DNA of 64,000 nt from Rhodospirillaceae bacterium (GTDB lineage Bacteria; Pseudomonadota; Alphaproteobacteria; GCA-2731375), in the NCBI GenBank assembly GCA_018701215.1, contig JABIWH010000027.1, positions 1-64,000 of the forward strand, given 5' to 3'. Shown here piece by piece: positions 8,292-16,704 of this stretch. How positions within the stretch are numbered: the first letter of the stretch is position 1; each line of letters starts with the position of its first letter. The notes beneath the pieces were generated by a model that did no database searches, was not told where the DNA came from, and worked only from the letters and a program-made list of their open reading frames with translations. The translations under genes and the position numbers were made by a program.

Positions 8292-8560
8292 TGAGCCGCT
8301 ATCACCGCCGCCCAGGCATCAACGAAACCCCGGTCGAGGATGAATTATTCCTGATCGCCGGCGATAGCGGTGATATTTTTCACCTGGACCAGCTCGCCAT
8401 GGCGATCTGGCGCGCCCTGGAAGAGCCGGCCAGCGAAGCCGAATTGCGGGTCTTGTTCCGCGAGGCTTTTCCCGAGACCCCCGCCGCCACGATCGAACAG
8501 GACCTGACAACCGCCCTGTCCACATTGCGCCAAGGCGACCTGATCGAACTCCGCGATTGA
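8291..8560 (+). CDS. PqqD-like protein (RiPP recognition element fold)
   Basis: An 89-residue protein with the PqqD pattern: a short beta region (ETPVEDELFLIAGDSGDIFHL) followed by helices (LDQLAMAIWRAL, then ATIEQDLTTALSTLRQGDLI). PqqD-type domains bind leader peptides and present them to modifying enzymes. The start ATG overlaps the kinase stop (TGATG); a GTG directly upstream is less likely. Together with the kinase and the SRGSK peptide it makes a three-gene cassette. No radical-SAM enzyme, protease or transporter lies beside it, and pqqA/B/C/E are absent, so it is not PQQ synthesis. Confidence 0.75.
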   Translation: MSRYHRRPGINETPVEDELFLIAGDSGDIFHLDQLAMAIWRALEEPASEAELRVLFREAFPETPAATIEQDLTTALSTLRQGDLIELRD

Positions 8561-8619
8561 GCTTCGCGCAGGCCGTGCTAGGCTTGGCCAACCTTTAGCG
8601 TAGCTTTGGAGTGTCTTCC

Positions 8620-10245
8620 ATGACCCGTATGACCGGTGGCCAAGCCCTTGTGAAATCCATTATCGCCCATGGCGTCGATACTATTTTCGGCCTGCCCGGC
8701 GTGCAGCTGGACTGGTTCTTCAACGCCCTGCACGATGAAGGCAACAACATCCGGGTAATCAACAGCCGCCACGAACAGGGCGTCGCCTATATGGCGCACG
8801 GCTATGCCCAGTCCACGGGCAAGGTCGGCGCCTTTGCCGTGGTGCCGGGCCCTGGTGTTTTGAACACCACCGCCGCGTTGAGTACATCCTGGGCCGCCAA
8901 CGTGCCGGTGCTGTGTGTCACCGGGCAGATCCCATCGGCCTCCATCGGACGCGGCTATGGCCAGTTGCATGAAATCCCGGATCAGTTGTCGATCCTGCAG
9001 GGGTTGACGAAATCCGCCGCCCGCATCGACCATCCCACCGATGCGCCCGCCAAGGTGGCGGAGGCCTTCCGGCAATTGCGCACGGGCCGGCCGCGGCCGG
9101 TGGCCCTGGAAATGCCCCTGGATCAACTGGCCGAGGCCTGCAGCGTGGACCTGTTGGATGCAGCCACGGACCATGCCCGCCCGCCCGTGGACGAAGATGC
9201 ACTGGCCAAGGCGGCCAAGCTGTTGGCCGGTGCCAAGGCGCCGATGATCTTCGTTGGCAGCGGCGCCGTTGACAGTGGCGAGGCGATCCAGGCCCTGGCC
9301 GAGATGCTGCAGGCACCGGTGATCGCCAACCGGACCGGGCGCGGCATCGTTTCCCACCGCCATTATCTGTCCATGATGCATCTGGAAGGCCACCGTTTGT
9401 GGGCCGATGCGGACGTTGTGCTGGCCATCGGCAGCCGGCTGCAGCCGGCGCGCATGAACTGGGGCACGGATGACAATCTGAAAATCATTCACGTGGACAT
9501 CGACCCGGTTGAGATCAAGCGTATCGCCGCACCGGACGTCGCCCTTGTCGGCGACGCCCAGGACATCGTGCCGGCCTTGGTGGATGCGGTCGGCAAACAG
9601 GCCCCCAGCCGCGCCTCCCGCGAGGATGAACTGGTCACCTTGCAGGGCGAGGTGCACAAGATGTTGCTGGACCGCCTGGGCCCGCAAATGTCCTGGATCA
9701 AGGTGATCCGCGAGGCCTTGGATGATGACGGCATCTTTGTCGATGAGCTGACCCAGGTCGGTTATGTCTCCCGCGTCGCCATGCCGGTGTATCAACCACG
9801 CAAATATTTGAGCTCCGCCTATCAGGGCACGCTTGGTTGCGGCCTGGGCGTGGCCATTGGCGCCAAGATCGCCAATCCCGAGCGCCAGGTGCTGTCGATC
9901 AACGGCGACGGCGGCTTCATGTACAACGTGCAGGAACTGGCAACGGCGGCGAAATACAACGTCAATGTGGTGGCAATTGTCTTTGCTGACGGTGCCTTTG
10001 GCAATGTGCGCCGCATGCAGGAAGAACTTTATGACGGGCGTACCATTGCGTCCGATCTGCACAATCCGGATTTCGTGAAAATGGCGGAAAGCTTCGGCTG
10101 TGCCGCTTATCGCGCGGAAAGTCCCGACGAACTGGCCAAGGTCTTGCCCACCGCCTTCAAGCAATCCGGGCCAGCGGTGATCGAGGTGCCGTTCCCCAAG
10201 ACACCCGACCCCTGGCCGATCATCATTCCCGGACGCAACAGATAG
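8620..10245 (+). CDS. Thiamine-diphosphate-dependent enzyme, acetolactate-synthase-like
   Basis: A 541-residue ThDP enzyme with the three expected domains: N-terminal Pyr domain (GVDTIFGLPGVQLDW and the catalytic glutamate in SRHEQGVAYMAHGYA), a central Rossmann-like domain (GSGAVDSGEAIQAL, PVIANRTGRG) and a C-terminal PP domain. The ThDP/Mg motif runs from NGDGGFMYNVQELATA to the downstream asparagine (about 425-455). It resembles large-subunit acetolactate synthases and benzoylformate decarboxylase-type proteins. No small regulatory subunit gene is adjacent, so a role in valine/isoleucine synthesis is not supported. The ATG at 8620 has GGAG 8 bases upstream; GTG at 8611 is the alternative. 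It is convergent with der, 5 bases apart. Confidence 0.85.
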   Translation: MTRMTGGQALVKSIIAHGVDTIFGLPGVQLDWFFNALHDEGNNIRVINSRHEQGVAYMAHGYAQSTGKVGAFAVVPGPGVLNTTAALSTSWAANVPVLCVTGQIPSASIGRGYGQLHEIPDQLSILQGLTKSAARIDHPTDAPAKVAEAFRQLRTGRPRPVALEMPLDQLAEACSVDLLDAATDHARPPVDEDALAKAAKLLAGAKAPMIFVGSGAVDSGEAIQALAEMLQAPVIANRTGRGIVSHRHYLSMMHLEGHRLWADADVVLAIGSRLQPARMNWGTDDNLKIIHVDIDPVEIKRIAAPDVALVGDAQDIVPALVDAVGKQAPSRASREDELVTLQGEVHKMLLDRLGPQMSWIKVIREALDDDGIFVDELTQVGYVSRVAMPVYQPRKYLSSAYQGTLGCGLGVAIGAKIANPERQVLSINGDGGFMYNVQELATAAKYNVNVVAIVFADGAFGNVRRMQEELYDGRTIASDLHNPDFVKMAESFGCAAYRAESPDELAKVLPTAFKQSGPAVIEVPFPKTPDPWPIIIPGRNR

Positions 10246-10250
10246 GCGAA

Positions 10251-11684
10251 CTAACCACCTTTGACGTACGGATTATCCTGCTTGCGCAACAGGATGCGCA
10301 GGGGGACGCCGGGCAGATCAAAATGCTCGCGCAGACCGTTCTGCAGATAACGGGCATAGGCATCGGGCAGATCGTCGGGCAGGTTGGAAAAGATCACGAA
10401 GGTCGGCGGCCGGGTCTTGACCTGGGTCATATAGCGCAGGCGGATACGCCGGCCATGCTGGCCCAGGGGCGGGGGATGGCTCTCGGTCATATCCTTTAGC
10501 CAACGGTTCAGCGCGGCGGTGGAGATACGCTGTTGCCAGTGTTGATAAACCTCGGTCACCTTCGGCATCAACTTTTCCACCCCGCGGCCGGTCAGGGCCG
10601 AAAGAGTGACCACGGGAACGCCGCGGGCCTGGGTCAACGAAGTTTCCAGACGGTCGCGCAGCTGCCCCATGCTGGCGTTGCGGTCAGCTATCAGATCCCA
10701 CTTGTTGGCCGCGACCACCAGGGCCCGGCCTTCCTCTAGGGTACGGCGGGCGATATTCAAATCCTGACGTTCCAGGGGCGCCCGGGCATCCAGCAACAGC
10801 ACCACGACCTGGGCGTATTCCATGGCGCGCACGGCATCGTCAGCGGCCAGTTTTTCCAGCTTTTCGGTCACCCGCGCCTGCCGGCGCAACCCGGCGGTGT
10901 CGATCAGACGAATGGTCTGTTCGCCCCATTGCCAGGCAATGCCGATGGCATCGCGGGTCAGGCCCGGTTCCGGCCCGGTGATCTGCCGCTCTTCGCCCAA
11001 CAGACGGTTGACCAGGGTCGACTTGCCCGCATTGGGCCGGCCCAGAATGGCAAGCTGCAAAATGCCATCATGCGCGTCGTCATCGTCGCCTTCGTCCTCG
11101 GCTTCAACAAGAGCAGCCATGTCGATTGGGGTGTCATCCTCGTCGGCGACTTCGACGCTAGCTGGGGGCACATAATTCTTGGCGGCATGTTCTTCCATTG
11201 CCGCCAGGATACCGTCATGCAGGGCAACCAGGCCTTCACCATGAGCGGCCGAGATGGCGAGCGGTTCGCCCAGACCCAGGGACCAGGCCTCGGCCAGGCC
11301 TGAATCGCCGGCCGATCCCTCGCATTTGTTGGCCAGCAACAGCACCGGACCATTGCGCCGGCGCAGCCAGCCGGCGAAATGGCTGTCCAACGGCGTGACG
11401 CCCGCCCGGCCATCAATCAGCATCAAGGCCAGATCGGCATCGTCCAGCGCGGTTTCGGTTTGCCGCTGCATCCGACCTTCCATGCTGGCCGCATCCGCAT
11501 CTTCCAAACCCGCCGTGTCGAACAGGCGGAAATCCAGGCCGGCGATGCGGCCCGCGCCCTCGCGCCGGTCGCGGGTCACGCCGGGCTGGTCATCGACCAG
11601 GGCCAGGCGCTTGCCGACCAGGCGGTTGAACAGCGTCGACTTGCCCACGTTGGGGCGGCCGACAATCGCGATTGTGAACGTCAT
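10251..11684 (-). CDS. der: Ribosome biogenesis GTPase Der (EngA)
   Basis: Der is an essential GTPase with two tandem G domains that acts in 50S subunit assembly. The 477-residue protein shows the first domain with GRPNVGKSTLFNRL (8-21), DTAG and NKCE, and the second with GRPNAGKSTLVNRLL (about 215), DTAG and NKWD. A KH-like C-terminal domain follows. Between the G domains is a long acidic linker (about 180-205, including EDEGDDDDAHD). It lies 5 bases after the bamB-like gene and probably shares its transcript with it and the TPR-like gene, an arrangement common in proteobacteria. Confidence 0.96.
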   Translation of the reverse strand: MTFTIAIVGRPNVGKSTLFNRLVGKRLALVDDQPGVTRDRREGAGRIAGLDFRLFDTAGLEDADAASMEGRMQRQTETALDDADLALMLIDGRAGVTPLDSHFAGWLRRRNGPVLLLANKCEGSAGDSGLAEAWSLGLGEPLAISAAHGEGLVALHDGILAAMEEHAAKNYVPPASVEVADEDDTPIDMAALVEAEDEGDDDDAHDGILQLAILGRPNAGKSTLVNRLLGEERQITGPEPGLTRDAIGIAWQWGEQTIRLIDTAGLRRQARVTEKLEKLAADDAVRAMEYAQVVVLLLDARAPLERQDLNIARRTLEEGRALVVAANKWDLIADRNASMGQLRDRLETSLTQARGVPVVTLSALTGRGVEKLMPKVTEVYQHWQQRISTAALNRWLKDMTESHPPPLGQHGRRIRLRYMTQVKTRPPTFVIFSNLPDDLPDAYARYLQNGLREHFDLPGVPLRILLRKQDNPYVKGG

Positions 11685-11689
11685 CGATA

Positions 11690-13030
11690 TTACCTTAAGG
11701 CAATCAAGTCGCCATTGTCAGACAGGACATAAATCGAACCATCCGCCACCACGGGCGGGATCAGGGCACCCTTGGGCAACTCCAGGCGGCCCAGCAATTT
11801 GCCGGAATAGGGCGAGACGGCAACCGCATAACCCTCGGACGAGACCAGCACCAGCCGATCAGAGGCCAGTACCGGGCCGCTCCAATGGATCGGATCCTGC
11901 TTATCCTCTTCATCCTCGTAGCGGGGCAATTGCGCCACCCAGCGGATGCGGCCGCTCTTGCGGGCCAGGCAGACCACTTCGGCCTGGGTCGTGACCAAGA
12001 AGATAAAGTCGCCCGCCACCCAGGGGGTTTCCATGCCGGCGATATCCCGATCCCACAGGCGCCGTCCGCTGCGCAGATCGATCGCGGCGACCCGGCCGGA
12101 AAAGCTGACGGCCAAGACCAGATCGCGGTCGATCACCGGACTGCCCCTGATCTCGCTCATGGTCGACAGGGGCGCCAAACGCCGGGTCCGGATCAGTTGA
12201 TCGCCCCAGACCATGCGGCCATTTTCCAGGCGCAGGGCAAACAGCTCGCCCGATGAATAGGGCACCACGACCAGGCCGCCGCCCACCGCCACGCTGGGCG
12301 CGCCGATCAGGCCGGCATCCTCGGGAATGCCGCCATGGCTCCACAAAGTGTGGCCATCGGCGCTGGAAAGCGCATGCAGCTGATTGTCATAGGTAATGAC
12401 AAAAACCCGGCCGCCGATCGCCGTCGGGGCGCCACGAATGGGCGTGCCGATGCGGCGCTGCCAAATCTCCTTGCCATCGTCTAGCGACAGGGCATGGACG
12501 AAGCCATAGCCGGTGCTGACATAAACCGTGCCGTTATCAATACTGACGCCACCGCCGATCACGCCTTCGTCTTCGTTTTCCGGGGTCAATTCCCGGTGCC
12601 AAAAGCGTTTTCCGTCGGCGACCCTAAAGGCGGATACGCCGGCCTCGGCATCCATGGCGACCAGGCGGTCCCCGACCACCACGGGCCGGCTCAGCAATTT
12701 GCTTTCGCTGCCCGAACCTTCGCCGATACTGATTTTCCAGGCCCGTGCCAGATCCTCGCCAATTTCCAAATGGTGCATGGCATGGTTCGCGAAACCAGCG
12801 GCCTGGGGCCAGTCCGGGTTGCGCCAGGGACGGGGCAAACGCACATCAAGATCGGCGATGGCCGCATCCGGCTCCAACGCCTTATCCAATTGCAGAATGG
12901 AGATACGCTCGCCCGGCAGCGGCGGTTTTTCGGTGCCGCCGAACCAGTCCGGCGTTTCACAGGCCGACAGCAGTAAGGTTGCCGCCGTCAGCAATAGCGC
13001 GGTTAACAGGCCGCCCCGACCGCATCGCAT
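11690..13030 (-). CDS. bamB: BamB-like outer-membrane lipoprotein with PQQ-type propeller repeats
   Basis: A 446-residue lipoprotein. The N-terminus is a type II signal peptide (LLTALLLTAATLLLSAC, cysteine at about 23). The rest is a series of PQQ-like beta-propeller repeats, such as AFRVADGKRFWHREL, ALSLDDGKEIWQRRI and AIDLRSGRRLWDRDI. BamB is a scaffold of the BAM complex that inserts outer-membrane proteins. The ATG at 13030 lies 7 bases after the TPR-like gene stop; upstream in-frame codons would extend over that gene. Neighbours (a YfgM-like TPR gene before, der after) match the order known around bamB, which supports the name. Confidence 0.9.
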   Translation of the reverse strand: MRCGRGGLLTALLLTAATLLLSACETPDWFGGTEKPPLPGERISILQLDKALEPDAAIADLDVRLPRPWRNPDWPQAAGFANHAMHHLEIGEDLARAWKISIGEGSGSESKLLSRPVVVGDRLVAMDAEAGVSAFRVADGKRFWHRELTPENEDEGVIGGGVSIDNGTVYVSTGYGFVHALSLDDGKEIWQRRIGTPIRGAPTAIGGRVFVITYDNQLHALSSADGHTLWSHGGIPEDAGLIGAPSVAVGGGLVVVPYSSGELFALRLENGRMVWGDQLIRTRRLAPLSTMSEIRGSPVIDRDLVLAVSFSGRVAAIDLRSGRRLWDRDIAGMETPWVAGDFIFLVTTQAEVVCLARKSGRIRWVAQLPRYEDEEDKQDPIHWSGPVLASDRLVLVSSEGYAVAVSPYSGKLLGRLELPKGALIPPVVADGSIYVLSDNGDLIALR

Positions 13031-13037
13031 CACGGCC

Positions 13038-13685
13038 CTATTCCTCTCCGAACGCGGCCAGCATCTGGGCGGCGCGGCTACGCATGCCGGCAGGTGCCGC
13101 GGCATCATCGGACAAGGCCTTAAACGCGGCACGGGCGCCGGCCAGATCACCCTCGCGGTGTTTCAACACCGCCTGCAACTCCAACCCGGAATAGCGCCAG
13201 GGAGAGCCATCGGCCATCACCGGGACGAGGCGGCGTTCCAGATCATCCTTGGCGCCATCGTCGATCAACAGCATGACCGCCTGCAATTGCGCCAGGCCTT
13301 GGAAAATCGGGTCCATATCGCTGTCAGTGGCGATCTGATCATACGCGTTCAGGGCGCCGGCGTTGTCACCGGTTTTGAGCCGCGCCGTCGCAGCCTGGAA
13401 TTTGGCGATCACGCCATAGCCGGTACTGGCCTCGGCCGCCAGGGATTGAAATGAGGAAATGGCGGCGGCGGCATCACCCTTTTCCAGCAATTGGGCGGCC
13501 GCCACATAACGGCTGGATTCTTCCGCCTGCTGGGCCGTTTTGTATTCCCGCCAGCCAACCCGGCCCGCCGTGCCAAGCACGACCGCTACACAGGCAATGA
13601 TGACATAGCTGCCATACTTGCGCCAAAGCACCATGGCTTTGTCGCGCCTGACATCTTCATCGACTTCTTGGAAAATATCCGCCAC
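13038..13685 (-). CDS. Membrane-anchored TPR-like protein (YfgM type)
   Basis: A 215-residue protein with a cytoplasmic N-terminus (VADIFQEVDEDVRRDKAMVLWRKYG), one transmembrane helix (SYVIIACVAVVLGTAG, about 27-42) and a periplasmic helical-repeat domain rich in Ala (AAQLLEKGDAAAAI, FQAATARLKTGDNAGAL and similar). This layout is that of the YfgM family, which associates with the SecYEG translocon and periplasmic chaperones. The GTG at 13685 has GGAG 9 bases before it and matches the usual start of family members; the open frame extends 33 codons further upstream but that part looks non-coding. It heads the operon with bamB and der. Confidence 0.82.
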   Translation of the reverse strand: MADIFQEVDEDVRRDKAMVLWRKYGSYVIIACVAVVLGTAGRVGWREYKTAQQAEESSRYVAAAQLLEKGDAAAAISSFQSLAAEASTGYGVIAKFQAATARLKTGDNAGALNAYDQIATDSDMDPIFQGLAQLQAVMLLIDDGAKDDLERRLVPVMADGSPWRYSGLELQAVLKHREGDLAGARAAFKALSDDAAAPAGMRSRAAQMLAAFGEE

Positions 13686-13868
13686 GCGGGCACACTCCAC
13701 AACTTGCCGCAAGACAACGGCTGTTATCCATTGCGGCGTTTGAAAAAAGTCGGCCAATCTAGCCCGCGCCAACACTTGGGGCAAGCCGGGATATAGCCCA
13801 ATTCCTATTCGCTTTTGATCTCTAAACCGAAGACGCCAACAGGTCCAGCTATAAGCTGGAATAGGGTG

Positions 13869-15236
13869 CTACAGCGCGGGCATCGGCAATTCAGGCAATA
13901 GCGGCGCAATCAGCCCGGCCATGGCCAAAAGCCGGGCATCAGCCCGGTTCTGGCCGATCAGTTGTAGGCCCAGGGGCATGCCGTCGGGCGACAGGCCACA
14001 GGGCAGAGATAGGGCGGGACAGCCCGAATGATTGGCCCATTGGGTAAAGTCGGCCTGGTTCACCGGAACCTCGTCGGATTGAGCAAACGCCGCCTGGGGC
14101 GCCGTCGGCAGCAATAACAGGTCCACCTCGTCAAATAACTGCCGCACCTGCTGGCCCACGGCCAGCAATTGCCGTTGCGCCGCGACCAGGCGGTGGGCCG
14201 GCGCATTGCGGCCATATTCCAGGTTCTTGCGGAACTCCGCCGAAAAATCTTCCGGATTGGCCAGCAATTCCGCTTCCAGGGCATGGCCTGCCTCGGCCTC
14301 GGAGATCAACAGACCGGCACGCCGGGTGCCCGTGCAATCCTGATTGGGAAAACGCAGATCGACCCGAACCGCGCCCTGCTGTTCCAGAGCGGCTATATGG
14401 CCACGGAAGTTCTCCCAAATGCCCGCTTCGCACGGCGCCGCGTCCATATTCAGGGGCACGGCGAAACGCAGGCCTTCCAACGTCACCCCCTTGGCGCGGA
14501 GAGCCCGGTGGGGATGGATGGATTCCGTGCTTTCAGGATCGTGGCCCGCCAATACCGCCAACATCAGGTTCAGGTCCCGTGTCGAACGGCAGATCGGTCC
14601 CACATGGTCCAGGCCATAGCTCAACGGCACCACGCCACGGGTCGAGATCAAACCATGGGTCGCCTTCAAACCCGCCAGACCGCAATAGGACGCCGGCAGG
14701 CGTACCGAACCCATGGTATCCGTGCCCAGGGCACCGGCGCAAAACCGCGCCGCCACCGCCGCCGCCGAGCCGCCGGAAGAGCCACCCGGCGTATAGTCCC
14801 GGCGCCAGGGATTCTGTGCCGCGCCATGATGCGGGTTGTTGGTGGTTGCGCCCAGGGCGCCTTCATGCATGTTGGCCTTGCCTAACAGGACCGCGCCGGC
14901 ATCCCGCAAACGTTCCGTGACAGCCGCGTCCCGGTCAGGCGTGCGGAACCTGGCCATGCCATTCGTGGTGGGGACGCCAGCCAGGTCAATGTTATCCTTC
15001 AAGGCAATGGGGATGCCATCCAGGGGCGATAAGCGCTCGCCCGTGGCCCGGCGGGCATCGGAGGCGCGGGCCTGTTCCAGTGCCGGTTCCCCCAGCAAGG
15101 TAATGAAACAGTTCATACCGGCTTCATATTGTTCGATGCGGGCCAGATAGGCCTGCAAAAGATCCTCGGCACTGAAATCGCCGGCCGCCAGGGCTTCAGC
15201 GGCACCGGCAATGTCCAATTTGGTTAGGTCGGTCAT
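13869..15236 (-). CDS. Amidase signature family enzyme (GatA-like)
   Basis: A 455-residue amidase. The triad regions are plain: IALKDNIDLAG (lysine, about 77), TPGGSSGGSAAAVAA (signature, about 148-162) and GTDTMGSVRLPASYCG (nucleophile serine about 176). It resembles GatA in layout, but gatB and gatC are not nearby, so it is more likely a catabolic amidase or allophanate-hydrolase relative than a tRNA amidotransferase subunit. The downstream end is separated from the TPR-like gene by about 180 bases. It starts 4 bases after the stop of the MmgE/PrpD gene, so the two are probably cotranscribed. Confidence 0.85.
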   Translation of the reverse strand: MTDLTKLDIAGAAEALAAGDFSAEDLLQAYLARIEQYEAGMNCFITLLGEPALEQARASDARRATGERLSPLDGIPIALKDNIDLAGVPTTNGMARFRTPDRDAAVTERLRDAGAVLLGKANMHEGALGATTNNPHHGAAQNPWRRDYTPGGSSGGSAAAVAARFCAGALGTDTMGSVRLPASYCGLAGLKATHGLISTRGVVPLSYGLDHVGPICRSTRDLNLMLAVLAGHDPESTESIHPHRALRAKGVTLEGLRFAVPLNMDAAPCEAGIWENFRGHIAALEQQGAVRVDLRFPNQDCTGTRRAGLLISEAEAGHALEAELLANPEDFSAEFRKNLEYGRNAPAHRLVAAQRQLLAVGQQVRQLFDEVDLLLLPTAPQAAFAQSDEVPVNQADFTQWANHSGCPALSLPCGLSPDGMPLGLQLIGQNRADARLLAMAGLIAPLLPELPMPAL

Positions 15237-15240
15237 AATC

Positions 15241-16608
15241 TTATGCGTCCTTGGGCATCATGAGGTCCACCAGCCTGGTCACCTCATCGAGACTTTCCAG
15301 ATCTTCGACCTGATCGATCAGCGCCTCGGCCCGCTCCGCTCCTATCGGGTGCGGCGCGGCGGCGCAGTTTTTTCGGAACTTCGCCAAATGCGCCTCGTGG
15401 CTCATGGGATTGGCCGGACTGCCGTAAACATCCTGTACGGTGACGATATGTTTGGCGCCATTTTTCAGGGTAATGGTCACGGTCACCGGGACCAGGGCAT
15501 TGGGATCGGGGTTGTCGTCGATATTGATCTGGATGCGGCGGGCCAGATCCTGGCTGTCCGGGTTGCTCAGATTGCCGTCATCGTAGGCATCGACGCCAAT
15601 GCCTTCATGGCGCAGGGCATGTGCGGTGACATAGGCGGCGCACAGGCGGGCATAATTGGTGCTCATGACAGCTTCGATGGGCCGGCCCACCAGATGATGG
15701 ATCAAGGGCGGTACCTGGGCCACGATGCCCGCCACTTCGTTGGCGCTGAAACCGTGTTCCCGTTGCAGGCCCAGGCAGCCGTCGACAATGCCATGGGTGG
15801 CCCGGCCGGATGGAAACGGCTTGTGCGACAGCTCGGTAATGCGCCAGGTCCGGCCCAGACTGCCCAACAGCACGTCGCGGTCATAACCGTCCTCGATCAG
15901 GCGGAAATAACCGAACGGACCTTCGAGAATATTTCGCGGACCCTGCAGGCCGGCCGCGGCCATGTCGCAGGCCACCACCGCATTGCGGGCATTGAAACCG
16001 ACCTGCATGCCCAGCAGCATGGAACCTTCGGTATGGGCCTGCATGGTGCCGCTGATCTGGCCATAGGCGATGGAATAGGCATGGCGTAAAGTCTCGGCAT
16101 CAAAGCCCCGCAGCTTGCCGATGGCGGTGACGGCAGCCAGGGCGCCGGCGGTGGCGGGGCGGAAAAATTTCAGCCCCGTGGTCACCGCAACTGAGATATG
16201 ACAGGCCACGTCCACGCCCAGCGCGGCGGCCAGGATCAGATCCTTGCCGCTGGTGCCGCCATCCTTCTCGGCCACGGCCATGGCCGCACCCAACAGCACG
16301 GTCATGGAATGCACCACCGCGCCTTCATGGACGCAGTCGAATTCGGCGTTATGGATCTGATAGGCATTGCACAGGGCGGCGGCCGGTGCCGGCAGGCGCA
16401 GGCCATGGCCCCAGACGCGGGCATCATCGCCCTGGCCCCATTGAGTGGAAAGCTGAATCATCTCGTCGACCCAGGGACCCGCGCCGCCCGAGAGGCCGAC
16501 GCCAAAACTATCCAGGGTGAAGGTTTTCGCCGCCCTTATGGCCTGGGGCGGCAGATCGTCAAAGCCGGTGCCCAGAACATGGTCGACAAAATCATCAATC
16601 GCATCCAT
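15241..16608 (-). CDS. MmgE/PrpD family protein
   Basis: A 455-residue member of the MmgE/PrpD fold, which includes 2-methylcitrate dehydratase, iminodisuccinate epimerase and aconitate decarboxylase. Family marks include YQIHNAEFDCVHEGAVVHSM (about 82-101), YGQISGTMQAHTEGSM, and HKPFPSGRATHGIVDG (about 262-277), which corresponds to the substrate-binding region. No prpB/prpC genes accompany it, so a propionate role is unsupported. It is followed by an amidase and is divergent from a CoA-transferase, which suggests a small acid-degradation cluster. The reaction is unknown. Confidence 0.85.
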   Translation of the reverse strand: MDAIDDFVDHVLGTGFDDLPPQAIRAAKTFTLDSFGVGLSGGAGPWVDEMIQLSTQWGQGDDARVWGHGLRLPAPAAALCNAYQIHNAEFDCVHEGAVVHSMTVLLGAAMAVAEKDGGTSGKDLILAAALGVDVACHISVAVTTGLKFFRPATAGALAAVTAIGKLRGFDAETLRHAYSIAYGQISGTMQAHTEGSMLLGMQVGFNARNAVVACDMAAAGLQGPRNILEGPFGYFRLIEDGYDRDVLLGSLGRTWRITELSHKPFPSGRATHGIVDGCLGLQREHGFSANEVAGIVAQVPPLIHHLVGRPIEAVMSTNYARLCAAYVTAHALRHEGIGVDAYDDGNLSNPDSQDLARRIQINIDDNPDPNALVPVTVTITLKNGAKHIVTVQDVYGSPANPMSHEAHLAKFRKNCAAAPHPIGAERAEALIDQVEDLESLDEVTRLVDLMMPKDA

Positions 16609-16704
16609 TGCCTCTACCCTTACCGTTGTCTCGGACTCGGGCTATACACTAGCATGGGCTGGTTTGCTGGCCCGCTCCTTATTGTTCGGTACCATAGGAC
16701 TGTC

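Noticed and set aside
8291..8560. PQQ biosynthesis locus
   Set aside because: Only a PqqD-like gene is present; pqqA, pqqB, pqqC and pqqE are absent and the neighbour is an HprK-like protein.
8578..10164. A 528-codon minus-strand open frame opposite the ThDP enzyme
   Set aside because: It mirrors a well-supported enzyme on the plus strand; its translation is His/Gln/Gly-rich and matches no family. Long antisense frames are common in GC-rich DNA.
13869..15236. GatA subunit of the tRNA amidotransferase
   Set aside because: No gatB or gatC nearby, and two other amidase-signature genes in the window show the family is used catabolically here.
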